A DNA stretch of 64,000 nucleotides from Pelagimonas phthalicica (GCF_004364805.1 NZ_SOAP01000001.1:930001-994000), one strand, 5' to 3'; numbered from the stretch's first letter, positions 17,452 to 27,632 are shown. Notes: generated by a model not told the origin, from the sequence alone. Made by a program: numbers and translations.

Positions 17452-18803
17452 TGGCTGACCTCTTGCTTATCTTCACCCATCAGATAGCCGGTGACCGCTT
17501 TCTTGCGATCAAACACCTCATGCGCGGCGGCAAGGATGTCTTCGGCGGTGACAGCCTGCAAGATGTCGGGCCAGGCCTGCACATCTTCGACGGTCAACCC
17601 CGAGGTCAGCGCCACACCATAGCGGCGCGCCAGACGGTTGGCGTCATCGCGGGCGTAGATGTCCTGTGCCTTGAGCTGAAACTTGATCCGCTCCAACTGG
17701 TCGGGATCAATGCCTTCTTCGAGGAATTCGGCAACCGCCGCGTCCAGGGCCGCCTCTCCCTCTTCCAGAGATACCCCTTTGGCGGGCACGATGATCAGGC
17801 CAAAGGTTGTGTCATCCAGCGAAACACCGGAATAGAAAGCACTGGTATAGATGGATTTTTGCGTCTCAAACTGCAATTTGCGGTTCAACACGCTGGTTTG
17901 ACCACCGCCAAGGACTTCTGCCAACAAAGTCAGCGCCGCCGCCTTTTCCTGTGCGCCACTGTCCCGTTCCGGGGCAAGATAGCTGCGCAACACATAGGGT
18001 TGCGCCACGCGCGGATCGCTGAACATCAGGCGGCGTTCAACGATCTGTGGTGGTTCCTCGGGACGGTGACGGGCCTCAAGCTCGGGATTGGCCGGGATTG
18101 GGCCGTAATGTTCCTTGGCCAGTTTCAGCACGTCCTCGGGTTGCACATCACCGGCGACAATCAGAATGGCGTTATTTGGGGCGTAGAAGCGTTCGAAATA
18201 GGCAAGCGCATCGTCAAGGCCAAGGTCGACCATCTCGTGACGCCAGCCGATGATCGGCGTGCCATAGGGATGGTTCAGGTAAAGCGCCGCCATGCGCTGT
18301 TCACGAAACAAAGAGCCGGGATCATTTTCAACCCGCTGGTTACGCTCTTCGATGATGACTTCGCGTTCGGTCAAGATATCGGCTTCGGTCAGACGCAGAT
18401 TGACCATCCGGTCTGCCTCCATCTGCATCATCAGCGGCAGACGATCCGAAGCAACGCGCTGGAAATAGCCGGTGTAATCATAGCTGGTAAAGGCATTGTC
18501 GCTGCCGCCATTGGCTGCGACGGTCTTGGAAAACTCGCCGGGGTCCAGCGTTTCGGTCCCTTTGAACATCAGATGTTCGAGGAAATGCGCAATGCCGGAT
18601 GTGCCGCGGGTTTCATCCGCTGATCCGGCGCGATACCAAACCATATGCACAACGGCAGGCACGCGATGATCTTCGATCACGACCACATCCATGCCATTGT
18701 CGAGCTCATAGGTCGTCACCTGGTCAGACGCCGCCGTAACAAGCGACGGGGCAAGGGACATCGTAAAGGCAAAGAGCGATGTCAGTATCGGCAATCGCAG
18801 CAT
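17448..18803 (-). CDS. M16 zinc metallopeptidase, active subunit
   Basis: Exported peptidase of 451 residues with a signal peptide (about 1-25). The inverted zinc motif is intact: GIAHFLEHLMFKGTE (HxxEH near residue 68), and the distal Glu lies in TEREVIIEERNQRVENDPGS about 75 residues later. The second half contains the usual M16 C-terminal domain. AGGAGGAGG before the ATG at 18803 fixes the start. It is followed in a 4-base overlap by the incomplete M16 homologue. Likely substrate: periplasmic oligopeptides; specificity unknown. Confidence 0.9.
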   Translation of the reverse strand: MLRLPILTSLFAFTMSLAPSLVTAASDQVTTYELDNGMDVVVIEDHRVPAVVHMVWYRAGSADETRGTSGIAHFLEHLMFKGTETLDPGEFSKTVAANGGSDNAFTSYDYTGYFQRVASDRLPLMMQMEADRMVNLRLTEADILTEREVIIEERNQRVENDPGSLFREQRMAALYLNHPYGTPIIGWRHEMVDLGLDDALAYFERFYAPNNAILIVAGDVQPEDVLKLAKEHYGPIPANPELEARHRPEEPPQIVERRLMFSDPRVAQPYVLRSYLAPERDSGAQEKAAALTLLAEVLGGGQTSVLNRKLQFETQKSIYTSAFYSGVSLDDTTFGLIIVPAKGVSLEEGEAALDAAVAEFLEEGIDPDQLERIKFQLKAQDIYARDDANRLARRYGVALTSGLTVEDVQAWPDILQAVTAEDILAAAHEVFDRKKAVTGYLMGEDKQEVSQ

Positions 18804-19023
18804 CAAAGGCCTCCTCCTGTTAATTTTATGAAAACTTACGTCAGAATTAGTTAACTTCAACCTACCATGACAGGTCTGTTACCTCGGTTCGCCCAGCTTG
18901 GCCTGAGATTGAGCAAAGAGACGCCAATGCGCCTGCATTTCAACAGGGCATGACTGATCATACCCCAAAGGGTATGAAACAGGTTGCTGTCATTGGAATT
19001 TGGCCCCGGTTTGAACCAGCGGC

Positions 19024-19548
19024 TTAACGAGTCGGAGGCGGAGCCGTTGGTGTCTGGGCCCCGGCCTTGCGATACCGGATCAACCAATCATAAGGGTCCA
19101 GCGACTGGCGGCGATAGGCGCGGTAATACTCATCCTCTGGTACGATTGACCAGGTAAAGAGCGAACGCGTCTTGCGGAAAGCCAGATCTTCGTCAGCCAA
19201 AGTTGAGCGGATACCAGCATCGCGGCCATAGCGGCTGGCGCTGGAAATCAAGGCTGTGTCGCCCTTGGGAACACCATCACCCGCCTGCAAACGCGTCGGG
19301 TTTCCACCCAATGCGGCGACGGCGTCAGCCTTGGGGTTCTGATCCGTGATGTTTGCCCCACCCGGAGTCGGGGTTGGCAGCTCAGCATAGCTGTCGGGTT
19401 GAACCAGCGGTTTTGCGGGAACAATCGAAAACTCTTCGGGTTCGCCGCTATAGGTTTTCAGATTATGAAGGGTGATATCCCGTTCGCGCCCGGCACAAGC
19501 TGCCAAGCCCATCAAAGCCACCATTGCCACAAGATGCGCAATTCGCAT
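19024..19548 (-). CDS. DUF3035-type lipoprotein
   Basis: Predicted lipoprotein of 174 residues. The signal peptide ends in the lipobox LAAC (Cys near 18), so lipid-modified Cys should anchor it to the membrane. The mature part is low in predicted structure up to about residue 90 (PTPTPGGANITDQNPKADAVAALGG), then has a conserved-looking C-terminal region with YYRAYRRQSLDPYDWLIRYRKAG. Start set at the ATG with GGAGGG five bases upstream; a GTG two codons earlier is in frame. It lies directly downstream of lspA, whose product would process it, and upstream of the M16 pair. Confidence 0.75.
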   Translation of the reverse strand: MRIAHLVAMVALMGLAACAGRERDITLHNLKTYSGEPEEFSIVPAKPLVQPDSYAELPTPTPGGANITDQNPKADAVAALGGNPTRLQAGDGVPKGDTALISSASRYGRDAGIRSTLADEDLAFRKTRSLFTWSIVPEDEYYRAYRRQSLDPYDWLIRYRKAGAQTPTAPPPTR

Positions 19549-19602
19549 CGCCACCCTCCGAAATTCATTCTGTGACAGCTTTAACCCAATTGAAAGGCGA
19601 CG

Positions 19603-20109
19603 TCACGCAGGCTTTTTGCCTCCGGGAAACAAGACCAGCCCCAATGCCCCGGCAAAGATCGCAATATCGGCGATATTAAAGGCAAACGGGTTGTTTATCC
19701 CGCAGCAGGACATGTTGAGAAAGTCCGCAACCGCGCCATAGGCCACACGGTCGACGACATTCCCAAGGGCTCCACCGATCAGCATACCGGCGGAAATCAG
19801 CCCATAGCGCCCCGGAGGGTCGCGTCGCATCCAGACCAGAACAAACAGGATGATCCCCAATGCCACGGAAATCAGAATCCAGCGCGTTGCCGGGGCTTCG
19901 CCCGCAAGCAGGCCGAAATTGATGCCGTAATTCCACGCCATGCGGAATGTCAGATAGGGTGGAAAGACGTCGATATTCAAACGGGTGACCAGATCCATGA
20001 TATGGACCACCCAAATCTTGGTCAGTTGATCAACGACAAAGATTATCCCGGCCACGGTCCAAACCAGGCGGAGCATCCCTTGCTGACGTTGTTTCTCAAC
20101 GCGTTCCAT
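19603..20109 (-). CDS. lspA: Lipoprotein signal peptidase II
   Basis: Inner-membrane aspartyl protease of 168 residues that removes signal peptides from prolipoproteins after diacylglyceryl transfer. Four membrane segments are visible. The two catalytic Asp lie in GGALGNVVDRVAYGAVADFL (near 118) and FNIADIAIFAGALGL (near 146), both in the expected spacing. NYGINFGLL (near 60) is the conserved Asn-rich strand. The gene heads a lspA-lipoprotein-M16-M16 run on the minus strand. Confidence 0.93.
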   Translation of the reverse strand: MERVEKQRQQGMLRLVWTVAGIIFVVDQLTKIWVVHIMDLVTRLNIDVFPPYLTFRMAWNYGINFGLLAGEAPATRWILISVALGIILFVLVWMRRDPPGRYGLISAGMLIGGALGNVVDRVAYGAVADFLNMSCCGINNPFAFNIADIAIFAGALGLVLFPGGKKPA

Positions 20110-20361
20110 TCTGCCTCACTGCTTCTTATTCAAGGATCGGCACATATCAGCATTCACGTGGAATGGGGACCGGAAATCGATTGCCCTATACGGATGAGCC
20201 TGAACCTGCCGATCCGTGTTTTAAATGGTCGAGACGGTGTTTCCCAGCCTTCTCCTAGGGGAATAAGTCAGAGCGGGCTTCAAAAAAAGTTGAGGTCACA
20301 GCGAAAATGATCGCCATGACCTCCTTGTCTTTTTCGATGTCTGTGCTCGGTGCCTAACCGC

Positions 20362-21948
20362 TTAGTGGCGGAAGTGGCGCATGCCGGTGAAGACCATGGC
20401 GAGGCCTGCCTCATCCGCGGCGGCAATGACTTCGTCGTCGCGCATGGAGCCGCCGGGTTGGATCACACAGGTTGCGCCAGCGGCGGCGGCTTCCATCAAC
20501 CCGTCCGGGAAGGGGAAGAACGCATCAGATGCCACGGCAGAGCCTTTGGTCAGCGGCTCAGCCAGGCCCAGCGCTTCGGCCATGCGTTCCGCTTTCTTGG
20601 CGGCGATCAGGGCGCTGTCGACGCGGCTCATCTGGCCTGCGCCAACACCTACGGTTGCCCCGTCTTTGACATAGACAATCGCGTTGGATTTGACGTGCTT
20701 GGCGACCTTCCAGGCAAAGAGCAGATCGCGCATTTGTTCCTCGGTCGGGGCAACCTTGGTCACCACCTTGAGGTCATCCAGCCCGATATAACCAACATCC
20801 TTGTCTTGCATCAGGAAGCCACCGGCCACCTGGCGCAGGGTCTGGCCGCCCACGCGCACATCCGGCAACCCGCCGGTTGTCAGCAGGCGGAGGTTTTTCT
20901 TGGCGGCAAAGACCTCTTTGGCCTCATCAGTGGCCTCGGGCGCGATGACCACTTCGGTAAAGATCCCGGTGATTTCGCGCGCGGTATCGGCGTCCAGCGT
21001 CTGGTTCAGCGCCACGATGCCCCCAAAGGCCGAGGTACGGTCGCAATCAAAGGCAGCTTTGTAGGCTTCGGTCAGGGTCGCGCCCTTGGCCACACCACAG
21101 GGGTTAGCGTGTTTGATGATCGCGCATGCGGCTGTTTCAGCCGGGTCAAACTCGGCGACCAGCTCGAAGGCGGCGTCGGTGTCGTTGATATTGTTATAGG
21201 ACAGCTCTTTGCCCTGAAGTTGCGCGGCGGTTGCCACACCGGGGCGGCCGGTGCCATCGGTATAAAACGCCGCTTTCTGGTGCGGGTTCTCACCATAGCG
21301 CAGGGTCTGAGCGATGCTGCCTGCCACGGCGCGGCGGCGCGGGGCTTCTTGGCCAATCGCGTCGGCCATCCAGCTCGACACAGCCGCGTCATAGGCACCA
21401 GTGCGCGCATAGGCGATCTGGGCGGAGCGCTGACGGAAGGCCAGAGTGGTCGCGCCGTTCTGCGTATCCATTTCGGCCAGCAGCGCGTCGTAATCTTCGA
21501 CATCGACGATGGTGGTCACAAAGCCGTGGTTCTTGGCCGCCGCACGGATCATCGCCGGGCCGCCAATGTCGATGTTTTCGATGCAGGTCTCGTAATCTGC
21601 GCCCTTGGCGACTGTCGCCTCGAACGGGTAAAGATTCACCACCAGCAGGTCGATTGCGCCAATGCCATGTTCGTCCATCGCCGCCACGTGCGAGTCATTG
21701 TCGCGCAGCGCCAAAAGACCGCCATGCACCATCGGGTGCAGGGTTTTGACGCGGCCATCCATCATTTCGGGAAAACCTGTGACCTCGGCCACATCCTTGA
21801 CTGCCACACCGGCGTCACGGATGGCGGCAGCAGACCCACCTGTTGACAGGATCTCGACCCCGCGTGCCTCCAGCGCTTTGGCCAGGTCGATGAGACCGGT
21901 CTTGTCTGAAACGGAAATAAGCGCGCGGCGGATGGGTTGATCTGTCAA
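20362..21948 (-). CDS. purH: Bifunctional AICAR transformylase/IMP cyclohydrolase
   Basis: Performs the last two steps of IMP synthesis: formylation of AICAR by 10-formyl-THF and ring closure. The 528 residues divide into an N-terminal MGS-like cyclohydrolase domain (about 1-195; [28 protein letters not shown]) and a C-terminal transformylase domain with the catalytic Lys-His of [14 protein letters not shown] (near 268) and the closing [31 protein letters not shown]. It follows the heparinase-like gene and rsmB in the same direction, a common Rhodobacteraceae order. Confidence 0.96.
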   Translation of the reverse strand: MTDQPIRRALISVSDKTGLIDLAKALEARGVEILSTGGSAAAIRDAGVAVKDVAEVTGFPEMMDGRVKTLHPMVHGGLLALRDNDSHVAAMDEHGIGAIDLLVVNLYPFEATVAKGADYETCIENIDIGGPAMIRAAAKNHGFVTTIVDVEDYDALLAEMDTQNGATTLAFRQRSAQIAYARTGAYDAAVSSWMADAIGQEAPRRRAVAGSIAQTLRYGENPHQKAAFYTDGTGRPGVATAAQLQGKELSYNNINDTDAAFELVAEFDPAETAACAIIKHANPCGVAKGATLTEAYKAAFDCDRTSAFGGIVALNQTLDADTAREITGIFTEVVIAPEATDEAKEVFAAKKNLRLLTTGGLPDVRVGGQTLRQVAGGFLMQDKDVGYIGLDDLKVVTKVAPTEEQMRDLLFAWKVAKHVKSNAIVYVKDGATVGVGAGQMSRVDSALIAAKKAERMAEALGLAEPLTKGSAVASDAFFPFPDGLMEAAAAGATCVIQPGGSMRDDEVIAAADEAGLAMVFTGMRHFRH

Positions 21949-21980
21949 AGGTGTGTCCCCCGGAGTGTGATCAGGATCAA

Positions 21981-23726
21981 TTATATGTCGGCGTCCACCT
22001 CTTCCTGCGCCAGGTCGCGAATAGCAACGGCTGTTTCCTGCGCCTTGGCAAAGGACCAGCGGACGCGCGTCGCATACTCCATTGCGCGGCCAGATAAAAC
22101 GATCTGTTTCGTCGCGCGCGGCTGGAGCCGGCCTTTTTCCAGGTAAACCGAAGGTTCGAGCTCCATCTGGAAGTCACCTTCTGGTCGGAAAACCCATATT
22201 TCACCAGACCTTAGCGCCATCGACACCGCCTGCCCGTTCATATCCAGCGCCATATCCACATCCGGGTGCAAATGAAAGCGCACGTCAAAAGGCACACCGG
22301 CGAGGCGCAATTTATCCATCGCTTTGTCGAACCGCTTCTTTGCGGGCGAATCAAGGGCGACCAAATAATCCTCGCCCGCCAGCGAGCGACCATCGAGAGA
22401 CAGTTCGAGACTTCGGGCATGGGTCAGCCCGTGCAGCCCGACATAACCATCCATGCCGCCCTCGAACCGGTAGCTTTCCGGCAGATGGGTCATTTGCACG
22501 GGAACATGGCTTGGCAGATCTTCCAACAATTCGCGTTTGGCCGCACCGATCCAACGGGGCGGGGCAAGTCGGGCGCTGGAATAACCCTGCAAGGATAGAG
22601 TGGAATGAGACAGCGTGGCGCGCCCGGCCCGGCGCCAATCCTCGCCAAAGCCGCCGCCGGATCCGCAACTGACAACCAAGGGCCGCCGCCCCGAGGTCAG
22701 CTCAAACGCCAGGGTCGAAGCATGGGCATGGGCCGAGGCGCTGCCATCGGGCGGCGCGGCGGCGTCGATGATCACCGTGGTGCGGCCCGCCGACAGACGG
22801 GCAAAGCCCATCGCCAAACCATCGGGCTGACGGCGTTTGTTGCCCGAGGCCGCTAGCGCCTGATCCAAGCGCCCCTCAAGCCCGCGCCCACCACCATGAA
22901 ACCGAGCCAATCCGCCATCCGCATGGCGAAGGCTGCGCAGGGTTGGCGCAATATGCGCGATGGCTTCGACATGATCCTCGGACGGGGTTTGCCCAACCTC
23001 TTGCAGCGCCAATTGCGCCCATGTCAGCAGGGTAAAGACCTCAAGCAACTCTTCGGGATTGCGGGTGGGAATACCGCCCTGATCGGTGATCTGACGCTTG
23101 CATTCCTGCCCCAGAGCCGCACGGGCGGGCTCCACATGATGCTCCATCCCTTCCAGCGAGATCCCGGCATAAAGCAAGCCTGTCAGCGCTTCGAAACGCG
23201 GCAGGCCGGGCGCGGCGGTCTGCCAACGTCGCCCCAGAAACCGGGATTGCGCGGCAAGGGCCCGATAAAAGCTCTGGGAATCAACCGATTTCCCGCGCAA
23301 AAGAAACAGCGCATGATGCACCCAGCGGATGATACGGCGGCCCGTCAGTTCCGGTGTCCAGCCCGGCCCATGTCCGGCCCCATACCTGTCTATCCAGCCC
23401 CAAAGCCAGGATTGCGCCAATTCCCGCGCTTTCAAATCGCCCACGGCGGCCAGATCATCCAGCCAGGCAAAGCTATGTATTTCTTCGACAAAGGCCTCGT
23501 CAGGGTGATCGAGATCCCAGATCATCGCCCCCTTGGCCTCGACCAGGTGCCCGGCAAACATCAGGTTTCCGGCAACCAATTGCCGCCCCCGGGCAAAGAA
23601 ACCAACGGTGCGCGGTTCGGGATTGGACACAAAGGCGGTGGCCGCGCGCGTGCGCGCTGCCATACGCGCATGCATACGGTTCATAACCCGCGCACGCGCG
23701 GTTCGCCAGCTTTGCCGTTTGGCCAT
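21981..23726 (-). CDS. Heparinase II/III family protein
   Basis: Protein of 581 residues with an alpha/alpha-toroid N-terminal half (about 50-330; [33 protein letters not shown]) and a C-terminal beta-rich heparinase II/III-like half ([29 protein letters not shown] near 360-390). No signal peptide is apparent. Members in this family are uronic-acid polysaccharide lyases, but the Rhodobacteraceae copy between rsmB and purH is a conserved neighbour without established substrate. The ATG at 23726 is preferred (AGAGG about nine bases upstream); a frame to 23801 has no ribosome-binding site. Confidence 0.8.
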   Translation of the reverse strand: MAKRQSWRTARARVMNRMHARMAARTRAATAFVSNPEPRTVGFFARGRQLVAGNLMFAGHLVEAKGAMIWDLDHPDEAFVEEIHSFAWLDDLAAVGDLKARELAQSWLWGWIDRYGAGHGPGWTPELTGRRIIRWVHHALFLLRGKSVDSQSFYRALAAQSRFLGRRWQTAAPGLPRFEALTGLLYAGISLEGMEHHVEPARAALGQECKRQITDQGGIPTRNPEELLEVFTLLTWAQLALQEVGQTPSEDHVEAIAHIAPTLRSLRHADGGLARFHGGGRGLEGRLDQALAASGNKRRQPDGLAMGFARLSAGRTTVIIDAAAPPDGSASAHAHASTLAFELTSGRRPLVVSCGSGGGFGEDWRRAGRATLSHSTLSLQGYSSARLAPPRWIGAAKRELLEDLPSHVPVQMTHLPESYRFEGGMDGYVGLHGLTHARSLELSLDGRSLAGEDYLVALDSPAKKRFDKAMDKLRLAGVPFDVRFHLHPDVDMALDMNGQAVSMALRSGEIWVFRPEGDFQMELEPSVYLEKGRLQPRATKQIVLSGRAMEYATRVRWSFAKAQETAVAIRDLAQEEVDADI

Positions 23727-23828
23727 CTGCACTGCCTCTTGCAACCCTTTTGCGGGTTTGTCTTTGCCCGACACCATATCGCAGGTATTTGACAAAGTCA
23801 TTAGGGCAAAACGTGCAGGGTCTGGACG

Positions 23829-25121
23829 TCAGGTTTTGCGCAGAACCGCCATGTAAAACCCGTCCATGCCACCGCGGTCTGCCCAGAAATCCGGCCGCAG
23901 GCGCAAACCGCCCTCTTCCGAGCGCCATTCCTCTTCGATCCAAGGGAAATCAAGCGTTTCAACACTGATATCGCTGTGCTTGGCCAGCACTTCTTCGATC
24001 TGGCATTCCCCTTCATCCGGGATCAGGCTACAAGTGGCAAAAACCAGCCGCCCGCCGGGTTTGAGCAAGTGCAGAGCGTGATCCAGCATCGCCTCTTGCA
24101 GCCCGATCAGCTCGGCGATCTTTTCGCCCTGGTGCGCATGGGGCAGGTCCGGGTGACGGCGGATCGTGCCAGTCGCCGAACAAGGCGCATCCAAGAGCAC
24201 CGCATCATAAAGCCCGGTATGATCCATCGCATCGCCAACAACCAATTCCGCCGTAAGCCCCGTGCGCTTGAGGTTCTGGCGCACCCGTTTCAGGCGCTGC
24301 TCAGACAGATCCAAAGCCGTCACTTGCGCGCTAGCCGCCGCAAGTTGCATGGTCTTGCCGCCCGGGGCCGCGCACATATCAAGAACACGCAAACCCGTGA
24401 TGTCACCCAGCAATTTCACCGGCAGGGCCGCCGCCGCATCCTGCACCCACCAATCACCCGCCTCATAGCCCGGCAGGCCGGTCACCTGCCCGGCATCCTG
24501 CAAGCGGATCGAGCCGGTCGGCAGCAAATCGCCCCCCACAGCCTTGGCCACGGCCTCCGCATCGCCCTTGGCGGTCAGATCAACCGGAGCCCCGGCAAAA
24601 TGCGCTGCCTCCATGGCTGGAACAGCCTGTGCGCCCCAAGCTTCAACCAGCGGGCCGCGCAACCATTTTGGCAGACGCGGCACCCTTAGCTTGGCCCAGG
24701 CCTGATCCGCATCGACGGTCATCTTGCGCAGTACCGCGTTGACCAAGCCTTTGGCCCCCATCGTGGGGCGCGCCGCGGCCGCAAGGTTCACACAATCGCT
24801 GACCACCCCATGCGCTGCACCGCCCTGGCACAGCTCAACCGTGCCCAGGCGCAGGATATTCATCACCCGCGTGGTGGGTTTCTTGCGCAAATGATGCTGC
24901 AACAAACGATCCGCGCGCTCCATCCCGCGCAGCACATCCGTCGCCAAACGCTGCGCCGCCGCACGATCGGCCGGGCTCAGCCCCTCCAACACCGCCGCAT
25001 GCTCGGACAAAGGCCGCCCGCGATCCAGAACCTGATCCAACAAATCAACCGCGGCCTTGCGCGCCGGGCTTGGCGCGTTTTTGGGGGCCGATTTGGCGGT
25101 CTGGCTGCTTTTCTCTGACAT
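23829..25121 (-). CDS. rsmB: 16S rRNA m5C967 methyltransferase RsmB
   Basis: RNA cytosine-5 methyltransferase of 430 residues. An N-terminal NusB-like RNA-binding domain (about 20-150) is followed by the SAM domain: LDMCAAPGGKTMQLAAAS near 246, the Cys of LDAPCSATGTIRRHPD near 312 and the catalytic Cys of FATCSLIPDEGE near 367. The two-Cys arrangement is diagnostic for the RsmB/Nop2 group. AGGAGC precedes the ATG. The N-terminal 20 residues are basic and low in complexity. Confidence 0.93.
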   Translation of the reverse strand: MSEKSSQTAKSAPKNAPSPARKAAVDLLDQVLDRGRPLSEHAAVLEGLSPADRAAAQRLATDVLRGMERADRLLQHHLRKKPTTRVMNILRLGTVELCQGGAAHGVVSDCVNLAAAARPTMGAKGLVNAVLRKMTVDADQAWAKLRVPRLPKWLRGPLVEAWGAQAVPAMEAAHFAGAPVDLTAKGDAEAVAKAVGGDLLPTGSIRLQDAGQVTGLPGYEAGDWWVQDAAAALPVKLLGDITGLRVLDMCAAPGGKTMQLAAASAQVTALDLSEQRLKRVRQNLKRTGLTAELVVGDAMDHTGLYDAVLLDAPCSATGTIRRHPDLPHAHQGEKIAELIGLQEAMLDHALHLLKPGGRLVFATCSLIPDEGECQIEEVLAKHSDISVETLDFPWIEEEWRSEEGGLRLRPDFWADRGGMDGFYMAVLRKT

Positions 25122-25218
25122 GCATGCTCCTGCGTCTGCGCGCCCGGGTCACCTTGCCTCTGCGCTGCCGCGCCGTATATCAAGGCCGCAAACCCAAGGA
25201 AAGCCCGAGGCAAACCTG

Positions 25219-25401
25219 ATGTCTGACACCGAAAACCAGCTCCCCGCCGCCGCACAACGCGCCCTCGCCGAAGCCGCCGAACGCCGCGCCGCCCAAGAGG
25301 CCCGCGAACAATCCGCCCCCAAAGAGCTGGGAGGGCGCGATGGCCTCGACCCGGCCCGCTATGGCGATTGGGAGAAAAAGGGCATCGCCATCGATTTCTG
25401 A
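25219..25401 (+). CDS. DUF1674/SDHAF4-like small protein
   Basis: Protein of 60 residues: an Ala/Glu-rich helical N-terminus followed by the conserved C-terminal block KELGGRDGLDPARYGDWEKKG and IAIDF. This block defines DUF1674, the family of the succinate dehydrogenase assembly factor SDHAF4 (Sdh8), which protects the flavinylated SdhA subunit in mitochondria. A similar role in bacteria is inferred. It is divergent from rsmB with a 97-base gap and ends at a family 1 repeat. Confidence 0.75.
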   Translation: MSDTENQLPAAAQRALAEAAERRAAQEAREQSAPKELGGRDGLDPARYGDWEKKGIAIDF

Positions 25402-25414
25402 AGCCAGGGCCTGT

Positions 25415-25478
25415 GGTTTCTCTGGGCTAGAAATATCCCGGGGTGAATTGTCGCTTGCGACAGGAGGGGCAGCGCCCC
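25415..25478 (-). repeat. Dispersed stem-loop repeat, family 1, copy D
   Basis: Read on the minus strand: palindrome GGGGCGCTGCCCC, middle stem TGTCGC-aa-GCGACA, then CCCCGGGATATTT and GCCCAGAGAAACC. The middle stem differs in sequence from copies A and B but remains self-complementary with the same two-base AA loop as copy A. It lies 13 bases after the SDHAF4-like stop. Confidence 0.7.
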
Positions 25479-25497
25479 TTTCGCCCGACATCCCGCG

Positions 25498-25574
25498 CCC
25501 CGCATCCCCCGCTCTGAGCAGGGCGCAGGGGTGGGCGGGTGGGCTGTGCCCTGCTCAGAGTGGGGGATGCGGGG
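25498..25574. terminator. 31-bp hairpin with a G-quadruplex loop at the dapB stop
   Basis: Arms 25498-25528 and 25544-25574 pair over 31 bp with two G-T positions. The loop contains four G-runs (25528-25531, 25533-25535, 25537-25539, 25541-25543) separated by single bases, a canonical G-quadruplex motif on the plus strand. The right arm ends one base before the dapB stop codon. It lies between convergent genes, so it probably terminates both transcripts, but the length and loop are unusual. Confidence 0.8.
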
Positions 25575-26390
25575 TTAGCCCTTCAGCCCCAGCACGTCCA
25601 ACATGTCATATTCACCCGGCGCTTTATCCTGCCCCCAAAGCGCTGCTTTCAAGGCCCCACGCGCAAACAAGGAGCGATCCGACGCCATATGTTTGATCGA
25701 GATCCGCTCACCCCCGGTGGCAAACAAAACCTCATGCTCGCCCACAATGTCGCCGCCGCGCACCGCGTGAAACCCGATATCACCTTTTTTGCGCGCGCCG
25801 GTGATGCCATCACGGCCACGATCTGACACTTCGTCAAGATCAACGCCACGCCCCTCAGCCGCCGCTTCGCCCAGCATCAAAGCTGTGCCGGATGGCGCAT
25901 CAACTTTGCGGTTGTGATGGGCCTCGATGATCTCGATATCCCAATCCGCGTCCAGCGCCGCCGCCACCTGTTTGGTGACTTGCGTCAACAGGTTGACCCC
26001 AAGGCTCATATTACCGGCCCGTACGATCACTGCATGACGTGCGGCCACATGGATCTTTTGCAGGTCTTCTTCGGTCATGCCCGTGGTGCCAATCACATGC
26101 ACCGCGCGGGCCTGCGCCGCCAAAGCGGCGAACTCTACCGTCGCCGCCGGGGCCGTGAAATCAATCACCGCCTGCGCCTTGGCAAAGACCTCCAGCGCGT
26201 CATCGCTGACTGCGATACCCAGCGCCGCAGCGCCCATGGCCTCACCCAAATCGCGCCCGACCCAGTCGTGACCGGCCCGCTCCAATGCCCCGACCAGCCG
26301 CAATTTGTCATGCGCCAGGATCTCACGCACCAGCATCTGCCCCATCCGGCCAGAAACCCCTGTCACCACCACGCCCGGCTGTTCGGTCAT
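25575..26390 (-). CDS. dapB: 4-hydroxy-tetrahydrodipicolinate reductase
   Basis: NAD(P)H-dependent reductase of 271 residues in lysine/diaminopimelate synthesis. Motifs: nucleotide loop GVSGRMGQ near residue 9, IGTTGM near 104 and the catalytic [20 protein letters not shown] near 158-178, with the His-His and Lys of the active site. Start at 26390 gives the usual N-terminus; the longer frame to 26447 has no homology. It is divergent from rbfA with an 86-base gap holding both promoters. Confidence 0.95.
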   Translation of the reverse strand: MTEQPGVVVTGVSGRMGQMLVREILAHDKLRLVGALERAGHDWVGRDLGEAMGAAALGIAVSDDALEVFAKAQAVIDFTAPAATVEFAALAAQARAVHVIGTTGMTEEDLQKIHVAARHAVIVRAGNMSLGVNLLTQVTKQVAAALDADWDIEIIEAHHNRKVDAPSGTALMLGEAAAEGRGVDLDEVSDRGRDGITGARKKGDIGFHAVRGGDIVGEHEVLFATGGERISIKHMASDRSLFARGALKAALWGQDKAPGEYDMLDVLGLKG

Positions 26391-26476
26391 TGCTTTTCTC
26401 CAAAATTTGCTTATCGCCTCCTTACCCGGCCCAAGCGCGCTTGGCAAAGGGGGGACAACCGCTTAAGTCTGACCGC

Positions 26477-26872
26477 ATGGCAAAAAACAAATCCAAAGAA
26501 CATTCCGGCCCCCGTCAACGTCAGTTGCGCGTCGCCGAGTTGATCCGGCGCAAACTGTCGGAGATCCTGTTGCGGGGCGAAATCCATGACCCCGACCTCA
26601 ACCGTCTGTCGCTGACCGTCGGCGATGTGCGCGTGTCCCCTGACCTGCGCGTCGCCACCGTTTATGTCGTCCCGTTGGGCGGCAAGGGCGAAGAGGAAAT
26701 GAACGCGATCCTGCGCCGCAACAAAGGCGAACTTCGCCGTGCTGTCACCCATGGTCTCAGCCTGAAATTCGCGCCCGAGCTGCGCTTTCGCCTCGATGAC
26801 ACCTTTGACCGCATGGATGAAACCCGCCGCCTTTTTGAGCAAGAAGAGGTGCGCCGGGATCTGGACAAATGA
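26477..26872 (+). CDS. rbfA: 30S ribosome-binding factor A
   Basis: Small KH-like protein of 131 residues that binds the 30S subunit and assists 16S 5'-end maturation. RQLRVAELIRRKLSEILLRGEIHDP near residues 11-36, VGDVRVSPDLRVATVYVVPLGG near 48-69 and the C-terminal RLDDTFDRMDETRRLFEQ are typical. Start at 26477 fits family length; an earlier in-frame start at 26285 lies inside dapB. Unlike many bacteria it is not flanked by infB or truB. Confidence 0.93.
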   Translation: MAKNKSKEHSGPRQRQLRVAELIRRKLSEILLRGEIHDPDLNRLSLTVGDVRVSPDLRVATVYVVPLGGKGEEEMNAILRRNKGELRRAVTHGLSLKFAPELRFRLDDTFDRMDETRRLFEQEEVRRDLDK

Positions 26873-26888
26873 GGTAACCCCGTTGCGC

Positions 26889-27632
26889 ATGCGCTCTCTC
26901 GTTTTCACTTTGGCCGCGATGTTTCTGGCCCCCGCCGCCGCGCAGGCGGTGGAGTGCGAGCGGCTGAGCTTCAAAAGCAACGGGTTCACGATTTGCCGGG
27001 TGGATGCCAGCACAGAAGCACTAAGCCTGTTTCTGAACGATCAGAACGGCGCGCCGCTTGGGTCCTTTGAAACCGTGCAGCTGAAACTGCGCGGATTGGG
27101 GCGGCGGCTGGTTTTTGCGATGAATGCGGGCATGTATCACGATGATCGCCGCCCAGTTGGCCATTATGTCGAGAATGGCCAGGAATCGATGCGCGTGATC
27201 TCAAACCCCGGACCGGGGAATTTTGGCCTTTTGCCCAATGGCATTTTCTGCATCCGTCCGGAGCGCGCCGATGTCATAGAAACGCGCGCCTATCTCGCGC
27301 AGAAACCGCAATGCCGCCACGCCACCCAATCCGGTCCGATGCTGGTGATCGACGGGCAGATGCATCCACGCTTTCTGAAAAGCAGCACGTCACGTTTCAT
27401 TCGCAATGGTGTCGGCACCAGCGCGGATGGGAGCGAGGCGATCTTTGTAATTTCAGACAATGCGGTCACCTTTTACGAATTTGCAGAACTCTTTCGCGAT
27501 GAATTGGGCACGCCCAACGCGCTGTTTCTGGATGGCAATGTCTCGCGCCTTTATGCGCCCGAGCTTGGCCGATCCGATAGCGGGCGGCGCATGGGCCCCA
27601 TCGTCGGGGTTTCCATACCGGCAGGCCAATAG
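26889..27632 (+). CDS. Phosphodiester glycosidase family (NAGPA/DUF2233) exported protein
   Basis: Exported protein of 247 residues with a signal peptide (about 1-19, ending AAAQA). Family blocks visible are FAMNAGMYHDDRRPVGHYV near 78-96, FGLLPNGIFCIRP near 112, QSGPMLVIDG near 150, RNGVGTSADG near 175 and ALFLDGNVSRLY near 217. This fold includes the human uncovering enzyme that removes GlcNAc from a phosphodiester; bacterial members are hydrolases of unknown substrate. A TTG two codons earlier (26883) has GAGG at ideal distance and may be the real start. It follows rbfA by 16 bases. Confidence 0.8.
   Translation: MRSLVFTLAAMFLAPAAAQAVECERLSFKSNGFTICRVDASTEALSLFLNDQNGAPLGSFETVQLKLRGLGRRLVFAMNAGMYHDDRRPVGHYVENGQESMRVISNPGPGNFGLLPNGIFCIRPERADVIETRAYLAQKPQCRHATQSGPMLVIDGQMHPRFLKSSTSRFIRNGVGTSADGSEAIFVISDNAVTFYEFAELFRDELGTPNALFLDGNVSRLYAPELGRSDSGRRMGPIVGVSIPAGQ

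Noticed and set aside
17451-18623. 390-residue open frame on the plus strand
   Set aside because: Antisense to the active M16 peptidase; no family motifs.
20350-21846. 498-residue open frame on the plus strand
   Set aside because: Antisense shadow of purH, which is unmistakable on the minus strand.
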